This document shows positions 26,871 through 37,538 of a DNA stretch of 64,000 nucleotides, piece by piece (position 1 is the stretch's first letter; each line of letters begins with the position of its first letter). The notes beneath the pieces are model-generated. The model had not been told where the DNA came from. It saw only the letters and a list, made by a program, of their open reading frames with translations, and searched no databases. A program made the translations under genes and the position numbers. This DNA is from Corallococcus caeni (GTDB lineage Bacteria > Myxococcota > Myxococcia > Myxococcales > Myxococcaceae): assembly GCF_036245865.1 (NCBI RefSeq), contig NZ_BTTW01000002.1, positions 1,466,150 to 1,530,149 of the forward strand, written 5' to 3'.

Positions 26871-27887
26871 CTAGCTGGACTCGCTCACGCTGAGGCGACG
26901 GCTGGCGCCGCCGTTGCCCTTGCCCAGCGGCTGGGTGTGCTCCAGGTTCGTGCGCGCCAGGGCCTCGCGCTCTTCCTTCGTGTTCGCGGTGCGGTCCTTC
27001 TTCACGGTCATCACGCCGCCGCTGTCGTGCTTCTCCTGGGCCTGATCGATGCTCTTCTTCAGGTCGCTGGCCTTCACCCAGTAGGCGCCGTTGACGGGGT
27101 CGCGCACGCGGTAGAGGTCGTCGTCCGTGCTGTCCGTCAGGCCCGGGTTCACGCCGTCGATGGTGAGCCAGTGCAGCTCGCCGCTCTCCGGGCCCTTCTC
27201 GCCTTCCTCCAGCGTGGTGTTGAGCAGCGCGTTGGAGTCCACCAGCGCCAGCGCCATCTGCCCGTGCTTCAGCGCGCCGCTGAGCGCGTCCGTGTCGCAC
27301 GCGTCGAAGCCGTTGGTGACCTTGATGCCCATGGAGCCCAGCATCGCGCCCATCTCGTCCGGGGTCGCGCCGTCGTCCAGGTTCACCTGCACGCGGTCCT
27401 TCACGCCCGCCGTCTCCGACGTGGCCAGCGTGTCCGCCTTGTTGCGCACCTTCTCCCGGGCCTCCTGCTGCGTCAGCGGGGCGGCTTCCTCCGCGCCGGC
27501 CTGCTCCAGGTAGGTGAGGGTGGCCTCCGCGCAGCCCTTCTTGCTCGTCTGGGCGACGGTCGTCTGGGGCGCGTTCCAGCCCTCCTCCTTCTGGGCCTCC
27601 GTCGCCAGGTTGGCGGGGACCGCGCTGGGCTGGGCCGTCACGTCCGTGCCCGGAGGCGGCGGGGCGGCCAGGGACGGCAAGCCCATCTTCTTGGCGCGCT
27701 CCGCCTCGAAGGAGTCCAGGTAGCGCCCTTCGGCGGCGTTGAGCGGCTTGGCGTTCGGTGAGTCCGGAAGGGGCTCCTTCACGGACTGGGCGGCCGCCGC
27801 CATCTCCGCGCGGGCCTGCTCCTGGGCCTGGCGGATGCGCGCCATGACCGAATCGAGCTTGGAGCCAATGTTGAGGGCCACGGGCAT
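26871..27887 (-). CDS. C39-like (papain-fold) cysteine peptidase-like protein
   Basis: 338 residues, no signal peptide. Residues 1-110 are a charged, Pro/Ala-rich lead region. Residues about 115-290 look like a C39-type papain fold. The possible nucleophile lies in KKGCAEATLTYL (Cys near 119), a helix-strand core follows, then HWLTIDGV (His) and YRVRDPVNGAYW (Asp) in the usual order. Bacterial proteins of this kind include processing peptidases and secreted effectors; which applies here cannot be told. It stands alone with its own terminator and is divergent from the kinase gene. Confidence 0.6.
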   Translation of the reverse strand: MPVALNIGSKLDSVMARIRQAQEQARAEMAAAAQSVKEPLPDSPNAKPLNAAEGRYLDSFEAERAKKMGLPSLAAPPPPGTDVTAQPSAVPANLATEAQKEEGWNAPQTTVAQTSKKGCAEATLTYLEQAGAEEAAPLTQQEAREKVRNKADTLATSETAGVKDRVQVNLDDGATPDEMGAMLGSMGIKVTNGFDACDTDALSGALKHGQMALALVDSNALLNTTLEEGEKGPESGELHWLTIDGVNPGLTDSTDDDLYRVRDPVNGAYWVKASDLKKSIDQAQEKHDSGGVMTVKKDRTANTKEEREALARTNLEHTQPLGKGNGGASRRLSVSESS

Positions 27888-28051
27888 CTCCTGTCGCTTC
27901 TGGGTCTTTTTCCTCCCGCATTATCCGCGGGAGACTTCAGAGGTTGCTTCCGGATTGCTGGATCTGACGGGAACGCGCGATTTCCGACGCAACCGGGCAG
28001 GCGTCCCGGCCGAAGAACATGGAATCCTGGAATGAGGGGTACACTGGACCC

Positions 28052-30868
28052 ATGGCGAACCGGAATGACAGGGACGACGGGCCTTCGGCGCCTGGCTCCG
28101 CACCGCGCGTTTCGACGTCGCGGGAATCCTACGGTACGGGTAGAGGCAATGCACCCGCGACGGGGCGGGGCGGGGCGGAGTCCTCGGCGCCTTCGCGTGG
28201 GGCGGGGGGCGAGTCGCAGCGCCTTTCGTCGCGGCAGGTGGGCCGGTTCGTCCCGCTGAAGGTGCTGGGGCAGGGGGGCATGGGGGTGGTGTACGCCGCC
28301 TATGACCCGGACCTGGACCGCAAGGTGGCGCTGAAGCTCCTGCGGGTGAAGGGCGGCCACGAGGACCTGGATCAGGGGCGGGCGCGGCTGTTGCGCGAGG
28401 CGCAGGCCATGGCGCGCATCTCCCACCCCAACGTCATCCCCGTCTTCGAGGTGGGGCAGTGGGACCAGCAGATCTACGTGGCGATGGCGCTGGTGGACGG
28501 CGGCACGCTGCGCGACTGGACGAAAGCAAAGCCCCGCACGTGGCAGGATCTCCTGGACAAGTACCTGGCGGCGGGCCGGGGCCTGGAGGCGGCGCACGTG
28601 GCGGGGCTGGTGCACCGCGACTTCAAGCCGGCCAACGTGCTGGTGGGCAAGGACGGGCGCGTCTACGTCACGGACTTCGGGCTGGCGCGGCCCATGGGGG
28701 AGGTGGAGGACGACGAGGACGCCGGCGAGCGCACGCGGCCGGTGGGGGATGACTCGCCGCTGAACTCGCAGCTCACGCAGGCGGGGCTGGTGATGGGCAC
28801 GCCCGCCTATATGTCGCCGGAGCAGTTCCGGGGCGAGCTGCTGGACTCGCGGTCGGACCAGTTCAGCTTCTGCGCGGCGCTGTACCGCGCGCTGTACGGC
28901 ATCCGCCCGTTCGACCCGGACGAGCTGTCGCGGGTGGCGTCCCAGCTGCGGGCCCGGGGCGGGGCGGAGGACGAGCCGGGCGTGACGGAGGCCGCGGCGG
29001 TGCAGGTGCTGCCGCCGTCGCCCATCCTGGAGCCGCCGCGCGAATCGAAGGTGCCGGCCTGGGTGCGCCGCGCGCTGATGAAGGGGCTGTCGCTGGAGCC
29101 GCGCGACCGCTTCCGCTCCATGGAGGAGCTGCTGACGGTGCTGGGGCAGCGGGAGCGGCGGGCCCTGCTGCAACGCCGCGCGGGCGCCGCGGTGGCGGCC
29201 ACGGTGGTGCTGGGCGTGGCGGGCGGGGTGGCGTGGTCTCGCTCCCAGGTGTGCGAGGGCGCGGCGGATCTGGTGGCGGAGCGCTGGGGGCCGGACGCGC
29301 GGGAGAAGGTGACGCAGGCGTTCCTCGCGACGAAGAGCCCGGTGGCGCAGGACATGGCGCGCCGGGTGGGCGAGGTGCTGGACGGCTACGGCGCGGAGTG
29401 GGCGAAGCAGCACACGGTGGCGTGCGAGGACACGCGCGTGCGCGAGGTGCAGACGGAGGCGCTCTTGTCCCAGCGCTTCGTGTGCCTGGAGCGGCGGCGC
29501 AAGGACCTGGGCGCGCTGGTGGCCACGCTCCAGACGGCGGACGTGGCGCTGGTAGACAAGTCGCTGGACGCGGCCTGGGCGCTGCCCGCGCCGGGCGACT
29601 GCGCGGACGTGGAGGCGCTGACGGAGCTGCAGCCCCGGCCTGCGGACCCCGCGAAGCGCGCGGAGCTGGAGACGCTGGAGGGGCAGCTGGCGGAGGTGAA
29701 GGCTCGCGTGGACCTGAGCCGGATGCCCAAGGCGCTGGAGCTGGCGAAGGCGGCGGAGGCGCGCGTGCTGGCCACGGGCTACCTGCCGTTGATGGCGGAG
29801 CTGAGATTCCACCTGGGCTGGGCGCAGGCGGTGCTGGGCGACAAGGCCGCGGGCGGCGCGGTGCTGGAGCAGGCCGTCTACGACGCGGAGGCTGGCCGGG
29901 CGGATCGGCTGGCGGTGTCGGTGATGAACAAGCTGCTCTACGTGGACGGCGAGCAGGAGCAGTTCGCGCTCGCGCAGCGCTGGGGCCGGTTGGGCGAGGC
30001 GACGCTGAAGCGCGTGGGCGGCGACGCGGTGCTGGAGAGCGACCTCAAGGTGAACGCGGCCAACCTCGCGCTGATGCAGGACCACCCGGACGACGCGCTG
30101 AAGCTGCTGGAGCAGGCGTCGGGGCTGCTGGCGAAGGCGCTGCCGGAGGGCCACCCCAAGCGGGCGCGCGTGGCGTTCACGCTGGGGCGCACGCTGCTGG
30201 AAACGGGCAAGAGCGCGCAGGCGGTGACGGTGTTGAAGGACGCGCTCGCCCAGACGGAGAAGGCGATGGGGCCCGTGCACCTGGACACGGCGCGCAGGCA
30301 TCAGGCGCTGTCCATGGCGCTGCGCGATCAGAAGGACTTCACCGGAGCGCTGGAGCACGCGCGGGTGTCGGTGGCGCTGCACCGCACGCTGCTGGGCGCG
30401 CAGAGCGTGAAGCTGGCGGAGGCGCTGGACGAGGAGGGGATGAGCCTGCTCGCGCTCAAGCGCTACCCGGAGGCGCTGCGGGACTACGAGGAGGCGCTGA
30501 AGGTGAAGCAGGACAAGCTGGGGCCGGACGACGAGCTGGTCTACTACTCGCTGGACGGAGTGGGGCAGGCGCTGATGGGCCTGGGCCGCACGCGCGACGC
30601 GATTGCCCCGCTGAAGCAGGCGCTGTCGTTCAAGGACGCGCAGGAGGACTCGCTGGGCGAGTCCGGCTTCGCGCTGGCGCAGGCGCTGTGGACGGAAGGT
30701 GAGAAGGAGGCGGCCCGGGACGCGGCGTCGCAGGCGCTCACGCGCTTCACGTCCGCGGGCCGCACGGCGCAGTCGAAGGACGTGGAGGACTGGCTCTCCG
30801 CCCGGCCCGCTCCGGTGGTGAAGGCCGTGCCGGTGTCCGCGACACGCGGCGGCAAGCGTCGGCGATAG
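28052..30868 (+). CDS. Ser/Thr protein kinase with transmembrane segment and C-terminal TPR repeats
   Basis: 938 residues. After a disordered N-terminus (1-60) comes a Hanks-type kinase domain: glycine loop GQGGMG 73-78, Lys95, HRDFKPAN from residue 188 (catalytic Asp190), DFG from 208 and GTPAYMSPEQ near 250. A single membrane helix lies near 375-396 (AAVAATVVLGVAGGVAW). The remainder is helical repeats of TPR type, probably a protein-binding sensor outside the inner membrane. Such kinases are abundant in myxobacteria. An in-frame ATG at 28019 is an alternative start. The final codons are duplicated, in decayed form, 352 bp downstream. Confidence 0.92.
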   Translation: MANRNDRDDGPSAPGSAPRVSTSRESYGTGRGNAPATGRGGAESSAPSRGAGGESQRLSSRQVGRFVPLKVLGQGGMGVVYAAYDPDLDRKVALKLLRVKGGHEDLDQGRARLLREAQAMARISHPNVIPVFEVGQWDQQIYVAMALVDGGTLRDWTKAKPRTWQDLLDKYLAAGRGLEAAHVAGLVHRDFKPANVLVGKDGRVYVTDFGLARPMGEVEDDEDAGERTRPVGDDSPLNSQLTQAGLVMGTPAYMSPEQFRGELLDSRSDQFSFCAALYRALYGIRPFDPDELSRVASQLRARGGAEDEPGVTEAAAVQVLPPSPILEPPRESKVPAWVRRALMKGLSLEPRDRFRSMEELLTVLGQRERRALLQRRAGAAVAATVVLGVAGGVAWSRSQVCEGAADLVAERWGPDAREKVTQAFLATKSPVAQDMARRVGEVLDGYGAEWAKQHTVACEDTRVREVQTEALLSQRFVCLERRRKDLGALVATLQTADVALVDKSLDAAWALPAPGDCADVEALTELQPRPADPAKRAELETLEGQLAEVKARVDLSRMPKALELAKAAEARVLATGYLPLMAELRFHLGWAQAVLGDKAAGGAVLEQAVYDAEAGRADRLAVSVMNKLLYVDGEQEQFALAQRWGRLGEATLKRVGGDAVLESDLKVNAANLALMQDHPDDALKLLEQASGLLAKALPEGHPKRARVAFTLGRTLLETGKSAQAVTVLKDALAQTEKAMGPVHLDTARRHQALSMALRDQKDFTGALEHARVSVALHRTLLGAQSVKLAEALDEEGMSLLALKRYPEALRDYEEALKVKQDKLGPDDELVYYSLDGVGQALMGLGRTRDAIAPLKQALSFKDAQEDSLGESGFALAQALWTEGEKEAARDAASQALTRFTSAGRTAQSKDVEDWLSARPAPVVKAVPVSATRGGKRRR

Positions 30869-30950
30869 GCCTGCGAACGGAAGTCAGTCCGTAGGGAGAA
30901 CGGAGGGAGCCCCGCTGTGACCTCCCCCGTCAGCGGTACACCGCACGAAC

Positions 30951-31091
30951 CTGTCCGACAGTCGGACAGGTTGGGCCCCCTGCGGCTGGGGGCGCTCCGT
31001 CCGATCATCGAGAACCGGTCCGACAGTCGGACAGGTGGCCCCTGCGGCAGGGGGAGGCCGCTCCGTCCAGGCCGCGGAACCGGTCCGACAG
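30951..31091. repeat. Palindrome array with 65-bp period, locus 3
   Basis: A perfect copy, CTGTCCGAC-A-GTCGGACAG (30951-30969), is followed by CGGTCCGAC-A-GTCGGACAG (31016-31034) and a truncated copy, CGGTCCGAC-A (31081-31090). Centres are exactly 65 bp apart. Each unit also holds a second palindrome, for example CCCCTGC-G-GCAGGGG in the second unit. The array lies in the 373-bp gap (30869-31241) between the convergent kinase and sdaA genes. Apart from the decayed kinase-end copy, nothing else is recognisable in that gap. Confidence 0.85.
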
Positions 31092-31150
31092 GTTGGGGCC
31101 GCGTCGGGCGGGAGGCACCCGGCATGGAGGGCTGCGGCTTGGGCCGTCTT

Positions 31151-31216
31151 CGCCCGGCCCTCTCCGGTGGCGAAGGTGGACCCGGTATTCGCGACGCTCA
31201 GCGGCAAGCGCGGGCG
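31151..31216 (+). pseudogene. Decayed duplicate of the kinase gene 3' end
   Basis: These 66 bases align without gaps to 30799-30864, the end of the kinase gene, with 53 identities by hand count (about 80%). The translated phrase ARPSPVAKVDPV corresponds to ARPAPVVKAVPV in the kinase. The offset is 352 bp, and the palindrome array lies between the two copies. It has no start codon or domain of its own, so it is a relic of a segmental duplication. Confidence 0.7.
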
Positions 31217-31241
31217 GGCGCGCTTCAGCCCGCCAGCGGCT

Positions 31242-32654
<1,413 letters not shown>

Positions 32655-32766
32655 GGGGGCCACCATGCCATGTCCAACCCGCGCCGCCTGTGACCCCCCG
32701 CTCACGACGCGCTGCATGCATCCAGTTCAAGTCATGCAGGCCGCAAGGCGAGACAGCGCGCGTGCG

Positions 32767-32791
32767 CTTCCCCCTCCGTGTGTGGGGGAAG
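32767..32791 (-). terminator. Hairpin after the P-type ATPase gene
   Basis: CTTCCCCC (32767-32774) pairs with GGGGGAAG (32784-32791) across 9 bases, 28 bp downstream of the ATPase stop on the minus strand. The stem sequence resembles that of the hairpin at 26806. No T run follows. Confidence 0.5.
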
Positions 32792-32819
32792 TTGCCATCC
32801 CAATCATGACGCGCGCGGG

Positions 32820-35528
32820 CTAACCGGCGGCGGGCTGCGGGCCCGTGGCGGGCTGGGGCGGCGAGGCGGGCGCCTTCGGCCGGAAGGCGAGCAGCCGCAG
32901 GCCGTTGAAGACGACGAGCAGCGTGCTGCCCTCGTGGAGGACCACCGCCTGGCTGATGCGCGTGAGGCCCAGCACGGCGGCGATGACGAGCACCGCGCTC
33001 ACGCCCAGCGCGATGACCAGGTTCTGCTTCATCACGGCGGTGGCGCGCCGGGACAGCTCCAGCGCGAAGGGCAGCTTCGCCAGGTCGTCGCTCATCAGCA
33101 CCACGTCCGCGGTCTCCAGCGCCGCGTCGCTGCCGGCGCCGCCCATGGCCACGCCCACGGCGGCGGCGGCCAGCGCGGGCGCGTCGTTGACGCCGTCGCC
33201 CACCATGGCCACCGGGTGCGTGCGGCCCAGGTCCTTCACCGCCGTCACCTTGTCCGCGGGCATCAGCGGCGCCTTCGCCTCGTCCAGGCCCACCTGCTGC
33301 GCGATGGAGCGGGCCACGAGCGCGTTGTCGCCGGAGAGCATCACCGTGCGCTCGATGCCGCCCGCCTTGAGCGCCTGCACCACCTGCCTCGCGCCGCCGC
33401 GCAGCGTGTCCGCCACGCCCAGCACGCCCAGGTAGCGGCCCGCGCGGCGCACCACCATCGTCGTCTGGCCCGCCTCCTCCAGCCGCGTCACCTCGGCGGT
33501 GACCTCCGGGGGAAGGGCCTCGCCCGCGAAGAGGGCCACGCTGCCCACCTCCACCGCGTCGTCGCCCACCTTCGCGCGGATGCCCTGGCCGTGGATGGCC
33601 TCCAGGTCGCGGCCCGCGGGCACGGCGACGCGCGCCTCGGCGGCGCCGTCCACCACCGCCCTGGCCAGCGGGTGCGCGGACAGCGCCTCCACTCCCGCGG
33701 CGGTGCCCAGCAGCTCCTCGCGCGTCACGCCCGGCGCGGCCCACGTCGTGAGCAGCCGGGGGCGGCCCACGGTGAGCGTGCCCGTCTTGTCGAAGGCGAC
33801 GGCGCGGATGCCGCTCAGGAGCTCCAGGTAGATGCCGCCCTTGATGAGCACGCCGCCGCGCGCGGCGGACGCCACCGCGGAGAGGACGGCGGACGGCGTG
33901 GAGATGGCGAGCGCGCACGGCGACGCGGCCACCAGCAACCCCACCGCGCGCAGCACCGCTTCCTTCATCGGCGTGCCCGTCAGCACCAGCACCACCGGAA
34001 ACAGCACCGCCGCCGCCATGACGAGCGGCGCCACGGTGCGCTCCAGGCGCTGGGCGAAGCGCTGCCGCTTGCCCTTCTGCGCCTCCGCCTGCGCCACCAT
34101 GTCCACCACGCGCGCCAGCACGGACTCCGACGACAGGCGCGTCACCTCCACCTCCAGCGCCGCCTCGCAGTTGATGGTGCCGGAGAACACCTCGTCGCCC
34201 GGCTTGCGCGCCACCGGCATGGACTCGCCGGTGATGGCCGCCTGGTCCAGGGAGCTCTTGCCCTCGCGGATGATGCCGTCCAGCGGGACGCGGTCGCCCG
34301 GACGCACGACGATGCGCTCGCCGCGCGCCACGTCCGCCACCGGCACCTCCACCACCTCCGAGCCCCGGCGCACGCGCGCCACCTCCGGGCGCAGCTGGCC
34401 CAGCGCTTCGATGGAGCGGCGCGCCTTGTCCATGGCCCGGTGCTCCAGCGCATGGCCCGCGCTGAAGAGGAAGAGCAGGAACGCGCCCTCGAACCACGCG
34501 CCGAGCACCGCCGCGCCCACCGCGGCCACGACCATCATCGTCTCGATGTCGATGCGCAGCTGCGCGATGGACTGCACCGAGCCCCGGATGGCGAAGAAGC
34601 CGCCGCTCGCCATGGACAGCGCCCAGAGCACCGTGGCCACCAGCGGCGGCGCCAGCGCGAAGTGCTCCACCACGAAGCCCGCCGCCAGCAGCACGCCGGA
34701 GGCGACCACCAGGGGCAGCTCCAGGAGCGGCGCCAGGCCTCCGCCGTGCGCGTGGTGCGAACAGGCGTGGCCCGCCATGGGCACTTCCAGCCCGTACCCG
34801 AGCGCCTTCACCCGGGCCTCCACGTCCGGCAGCTTCAGCTCTTCCTTGTCGTATTCGATGACCAGGCGCTCGCTGGCGTACGCGACGCTGGCGGTGAGCA
34901 CGCCTTTCATCCGGGACACCGCGTGCTCGATGACCTGGGCCGCGTCCGCGGAGTCCATCCCGCGCACGAACCAGGTGTGGTGCAGGTAGCGCGCGGCCAC
35001 CTGCGCCCCCGTCTTCTGCGCGAGCGTCACCAGCTTCGACACGCTCACCAGTGACGGCTGGTAGTGGATGCACACCTCCGCGTGGCCCGCGTCGCGGCGC
35101 AGGTGCACGTCGGTGATGCCGTGCTGCGCTTCCAGGGCCGCCTCCAGCCGCTCGAAGCGGCCCTGGTCGTCCGTCTCTCCCGGCAGCGTGCCCTCCAAAT
35201 CCAGCTGGAGCGCGGCGCCGCCCCCTTCCGCCGGACGGTGGGCCGGCGGACGGATGACGCGCTGGGAGTGGGCATGTCCATGGTGGTCATGCCCGTGGTC
35301 GTGGCCATGGGAGCAGGAGGGGCCGTGCACGTGGGGCTCACCGTGCGCATGCGCGTGCCCGTGGTCATGACCGTGATGGTCATGGCCGTGGTCGTCATGC
35401 CCGTGGTCGTGGTCGCACCCCGGGCCGTGGACGTGGCGCTGCACGGCGTTGCCGCCGGGTTGCGCCTCCTTGAGGCCCTTGATGTTCAACGCGCCGAACC
35501 GCGACCCGCTCTTCTTCTGCTCCGACAT
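32820..35528 (-). CDS. Zn/Cd/Co-type P1B-ATPase with His-rich N-terminus
   Basis: 902 residues. Residues about 31-88 are an extreme His/Asp/Gly-rich segment (runs such as DHDHGHDDHGHDHHGH) that should bind zinc or related metals. A region related to heavy-metal-associated folds follows but lacks a CxxC. The transporter core has ASPCALAIS with the metal-site SPC at 536-538, phosphorylated Asp580 in DKTGT, SAHPLARA and VGDGVNDAPAL. It pumps divalent metal out across the inner membrane. It is the last gene of a minus-strand cluster, 20 bp after the second VWA gene. The start ATG has AGGAAG upstream. Confidence 0.94.
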   Translation of the reverse strand: MSEQKKSGSRFGALNIKGLKEAQPGGNAVQRHVHGPGCDHDHGHDDHGHDHHGHDHGHAHAHGEPHVHGPSCSHGHDHGHDHHGHAHSQRVIRPPAHRPAEGGGAALQLDLEGTLPGETDDQGRFERLEAALEAQHGITDVHLRRDAGHAEVCIHYQPSLVSVSKLVTLAQKTGAQVAARYLHHTWFVRGMDSADAAQVIEHAVSRMKGVLTASVAYASERLVIEYDKEELKLPDVEARVKALGYGLEVPMAGHACSHHAHGGGLAPLLELPLVVASGVLLAAGFVVEHFALAPPLVATVLWALSMASGGFFAIRGSVQSIAQLRIDIETMMVVAAVGAAVLGAWFEGAFLLFLFSAGHALEHRAMDKARRSIEALGQLRPEVARVRRGSEVVEVPVADVARGERIVVRPGDRVPLDGIIREGKSSLDQAAITGESMPVARKPGDEVFSGTINCEAALEVEVTRLSSESVLARVVDMVAQAEAQKGKRQRFAQRLERTVAPLVMAAAVLFPVVLVLTGTPMKEAVLRAVGLLVAASPCALAISTPSAVLSAVASAARGGVLIKGGIYLELLSGIRAVAFDKTGTLTVGRPRLLTTWAAPGVTREELLGTAAGVEALSAHPLARAVVDGAAEARVAVPAGRDLEAIHGQGIRAKVGDDAVEVGSVALFAGEALPPEVTAEVTRLEEAGQTTMVVRRAGRYLGVLGVADTLRGGARQVVQALKAGGIERTVMLSGDNALVARSIAQQVGLDEAKAPLMPADKVTAVKDLGRTHPVAMVGDGVNDAPALAAAAVGVAMGGAGSDAALETADVVLMSDDLAKLPFALELSRRATAVMKQNLVIALGVSAVLVIAAVLGLTRISQAVVLHEGSTLLVVFNGLRLLAFRPKAPASPPQPATGPQPAAG

Positions 35529-35548
35529 GGCTTTTTCTTCCTGTCGCC

Positions 35549-36532
35549 CTAGTGGCGGTGTCCGCGGCGTGAGTGCGAGGGCGCGGCGGCCGGGGGCGGG
35601 GCTTCGGCCTTGGGGGCCTCGTCCTCGTCCTCGTCGTGGGGGTCCTCGTCCCCATGCTCCTCGGGGACGGGCTGGTCGAAGCGCTGGCCGGCGACCTCCA
35701 GCGTGAAGCGCTTGCACGCCGGGGGCACCTCGAACTCCAGCACCGCGGGCAGGCGGCCCTCGTAGACCTTCAGCACCTTGCCCTGCTCGTCGTAGATGGT
35801 GCCGCCGGCGGCGACGGTCATGGTCTCGTCCACCAGCACGGCGACCAGCTCCGCCATCTCCTCCATGCGGTCCGCGATGCGGTGGCACCACAGGTGGCCC
35901 ACGCCGGGGTAGGTGGTGTGGGAGATCTCCTCCATCTGCTCCTCGTCCACCTGCTCGCCCACGCCCATGAAGACGAAGTTGATGCGAGGCAGGCGGCCGG
36001 AGGCGATCTCCTTTGCCACCTGGGTGGCGTAGGCCGTCACGTCATGGGCGTCGTTGATCTGCGAGTCCGTGATGATGACCGCCAGGCCCCGCTTGGCGCC
36101 TTCGCCCACCTGCTGCTTGATGTGCGCCACGAAGTCGCGCAGCACCGGCAGCATCACCGTGGCCTTGCCGTAGGAGCGCGGTCCGGGGAAGCGGTAGCCC
36201 TTGGCCTCCGGGCCCGTGAGGTCGCCCACCACCTCCAGCTGGGTGCCGTCGCCCGAGGCCCAGTAGGTGACGCGCACCTTGCCGTCCCGGTCCTTGTTGG
36301 CCAGGTACTCCAGCATCCACTGCATCTGCGGCTCGACCTGGTTCTTCACCGGGGCGAGCTTCGCCAGGATGCCGCGCGGCCCGTACGCGTTCTCCATGCT
36401 CGCGGAGCCGTCCATGTAGAGGGCCACGTCCAGGCCCTCCACGGTGGGGTCGTGCAACAGCGTCGCGACGACCTTGTTGCCCATCCGGTGGACGTCGGAG
36501 AAGGGGCGGTTGATGACTTCGTGGCCGGCCAT
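35549..36532 (-). CDS. VWA-domain protein 2, cytoplasmic, with acidic/His tail
   Basis: 327 residues. The VWA metal-ion-dependent adhesion site is DGSAS (Asp41, Ser43, Ser45), after a lead LLHDPTVEGLDVALYM. Later strands include RGLAVIITDSQIND and RINFVFMGVGEQVD. Residues about 230-290 form a second unit (AAGGTIYDEQGKVLKVYEG), and the tail is rich in Glu, Asp, Pro and His (HSRRGHRH). There is no signal peptide or membrane helix. It is a clear paralogue of the upstream gene, whose stop overlaps its start by one base (TGATG). Its role next to a metal pump is unknown. Confidence 0.85.
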   Translation of the reverse strand: MAGHEVINRPFSDVHRMGNKVVATLLHDPTVEGLDVALYMDGSASMENAYGPRGILAKLAPVKNQVEPQMQWMLEYLANKDRDGKVRVTYWASGDGTQLEVVGDLTGPEAKGYRFPGPRSYGKATVMLPVLRDFVAHIKQQVGEGAKRGLAVIITDSQINDAHDVTAYATQVAKEIASGRLPRINFVFMGVGEQVDEEQMEEISHTTYPGVGHLWCHRIADRMEEMAELVAVLVDETMTVAAGGTIYDEQGKVLKVYEGRLPAVLEFEVPPACKRFTLEVAGQRFDQPVPEEHGDEDPHDEDEDEAPKAEAPPPAAAPSHSRRGHRH

Positions 36533-37473
36533 CAGTGGTGGTCCTCGTCTTCGTCCTCGTCGTGGTGCTCTTCGTCGGGGAGCGGCTGGGTGTAGCGCTG
36601 GCCATTCACCTCCAGCGTGAAGCTCTTGGCCTCTTCCGGCACGTCGAACTCCAGCACCGCGGGCAGGCGGCCCTCGTACGTCTTCAGCACCTTGCCCTTG
36701 TCGTCGTAGATGGTGCCGCCGGCGGCGACGGTCATGTTCTCGTCCACCAGCACGGCGACCAGCTCCGCGACCTGGGTGATCTCCTTCGCGATGCGGTGGC
36801 ACCACAGGTGCCCCACGCCCGGGAACTCCGCGTGGGCGATGTGCTCCAGCTGCTCCTCGTCGATGTCGTCGCCCACGCCCACCAGCACGAAGTTGATACG
36901 CGGCAGACGGCCCGCGGCGATCTTCTTCGCCACCTCCTCGGAGAACTTCTCCACCGCCTCCGCGTCGTGGAGGCGGCCGTCGGTGACGATGATGGCGCAG
37001 CCGCGCTTGGCGCCCACCTTCACCTGCTCCTCCAGGTACTTCACGTAGTCGCGCAGCGCGGGCTCCAGGTACGTGAAGCCGCCCAGCTGCTTCGCGCCGG
37101 GGAACTTGTACTGCTTCACGTCGGTGCCCTTGAGCTCACCCACGACCTCCACCTGGCGGCCGTTGGTGCCACTGGCCCAGTAGGCCACGCGCAAGAGGCC
37201 GTTGCGGTCCTTGGTGGCCAGGTACTCCAGCATCCACCGCACCTGCGGCTCCACGTCGTTGGAGGCCTCCTTCATCGGCGCGCCGCGCAGCCACTCCAGG
37301 AACGTGCGCTGCTGCGTCTTGTAGGCGTACTCCTCCTTCATGCTGCCGGACGCGTCCATGTAGATGGCCATGTCCAGGCCTTCCACCGTGGGGTCGTGCA
37401 GCAGCACCGCGCGCACGCGGTCCCCTTCGCGGTGCAGGTCCGAAAACGGCTCGATCGGCTTCTCGTGTCCCAT
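36532..37473 (-). CDS. VWA-domain protein 1, tandem paralogue
   Basis: 313 residues. The metal site is DASGS (Asp40, Ser42, Ser44), with RGCAIIVTDGRLHD and RINFVLVGVGDD as later core strands. The second unit (AAGGTIYDDKGKVLKTYEG) and the GVGHLWCHRIA phrase are nearly identical to those in the next gene, so the pair arose by duplication. The C-terminus is a short Glu/Asp/His string (DEEHHDEDEDEDHH) that could bind metal. VWA proteins of TerF/TerY or CoxE type are the nearest known style, but I cannot assign one. It is coupled to the downstream gene by a one-base overlap. Confidence 0.85.
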   Translation of the reverse strand: MGHEKPIEPFSDLHREGDRVRAVLLHDPTVEGLDMAIYMDASGSMKEEYAYKTQQRTFLEWLRGAPMKEASNDVEPQVRWMLEYLATKDRNGLLRVAYWASGTNGRQVEVVGELKGTDVKQYKFPGAKQLGGFTYLEPALRDYVKYLEEQVKVGAKRGCAIIVTDGRLHDAEAVEKFSEEVAKKIAAGRLPRINFVLVGVGDDIDEEQLEHIAHAEFPGVGHLWCHRIAKEITQVAELVAVLVDENMTVAAGGTIYDDKGKVLKTYEGRLPAVLEFDVPEEAKSFTLEVNGQRYTQPLPDEEHHDEDEDEDHH

Positions 37474-37538
37474 GGTCTGCCTTTCTGGAGGGTGAAAACG
37501 CTATCGCCCGGAGTGCGAGCACCGCAAACAGAGCGAGG

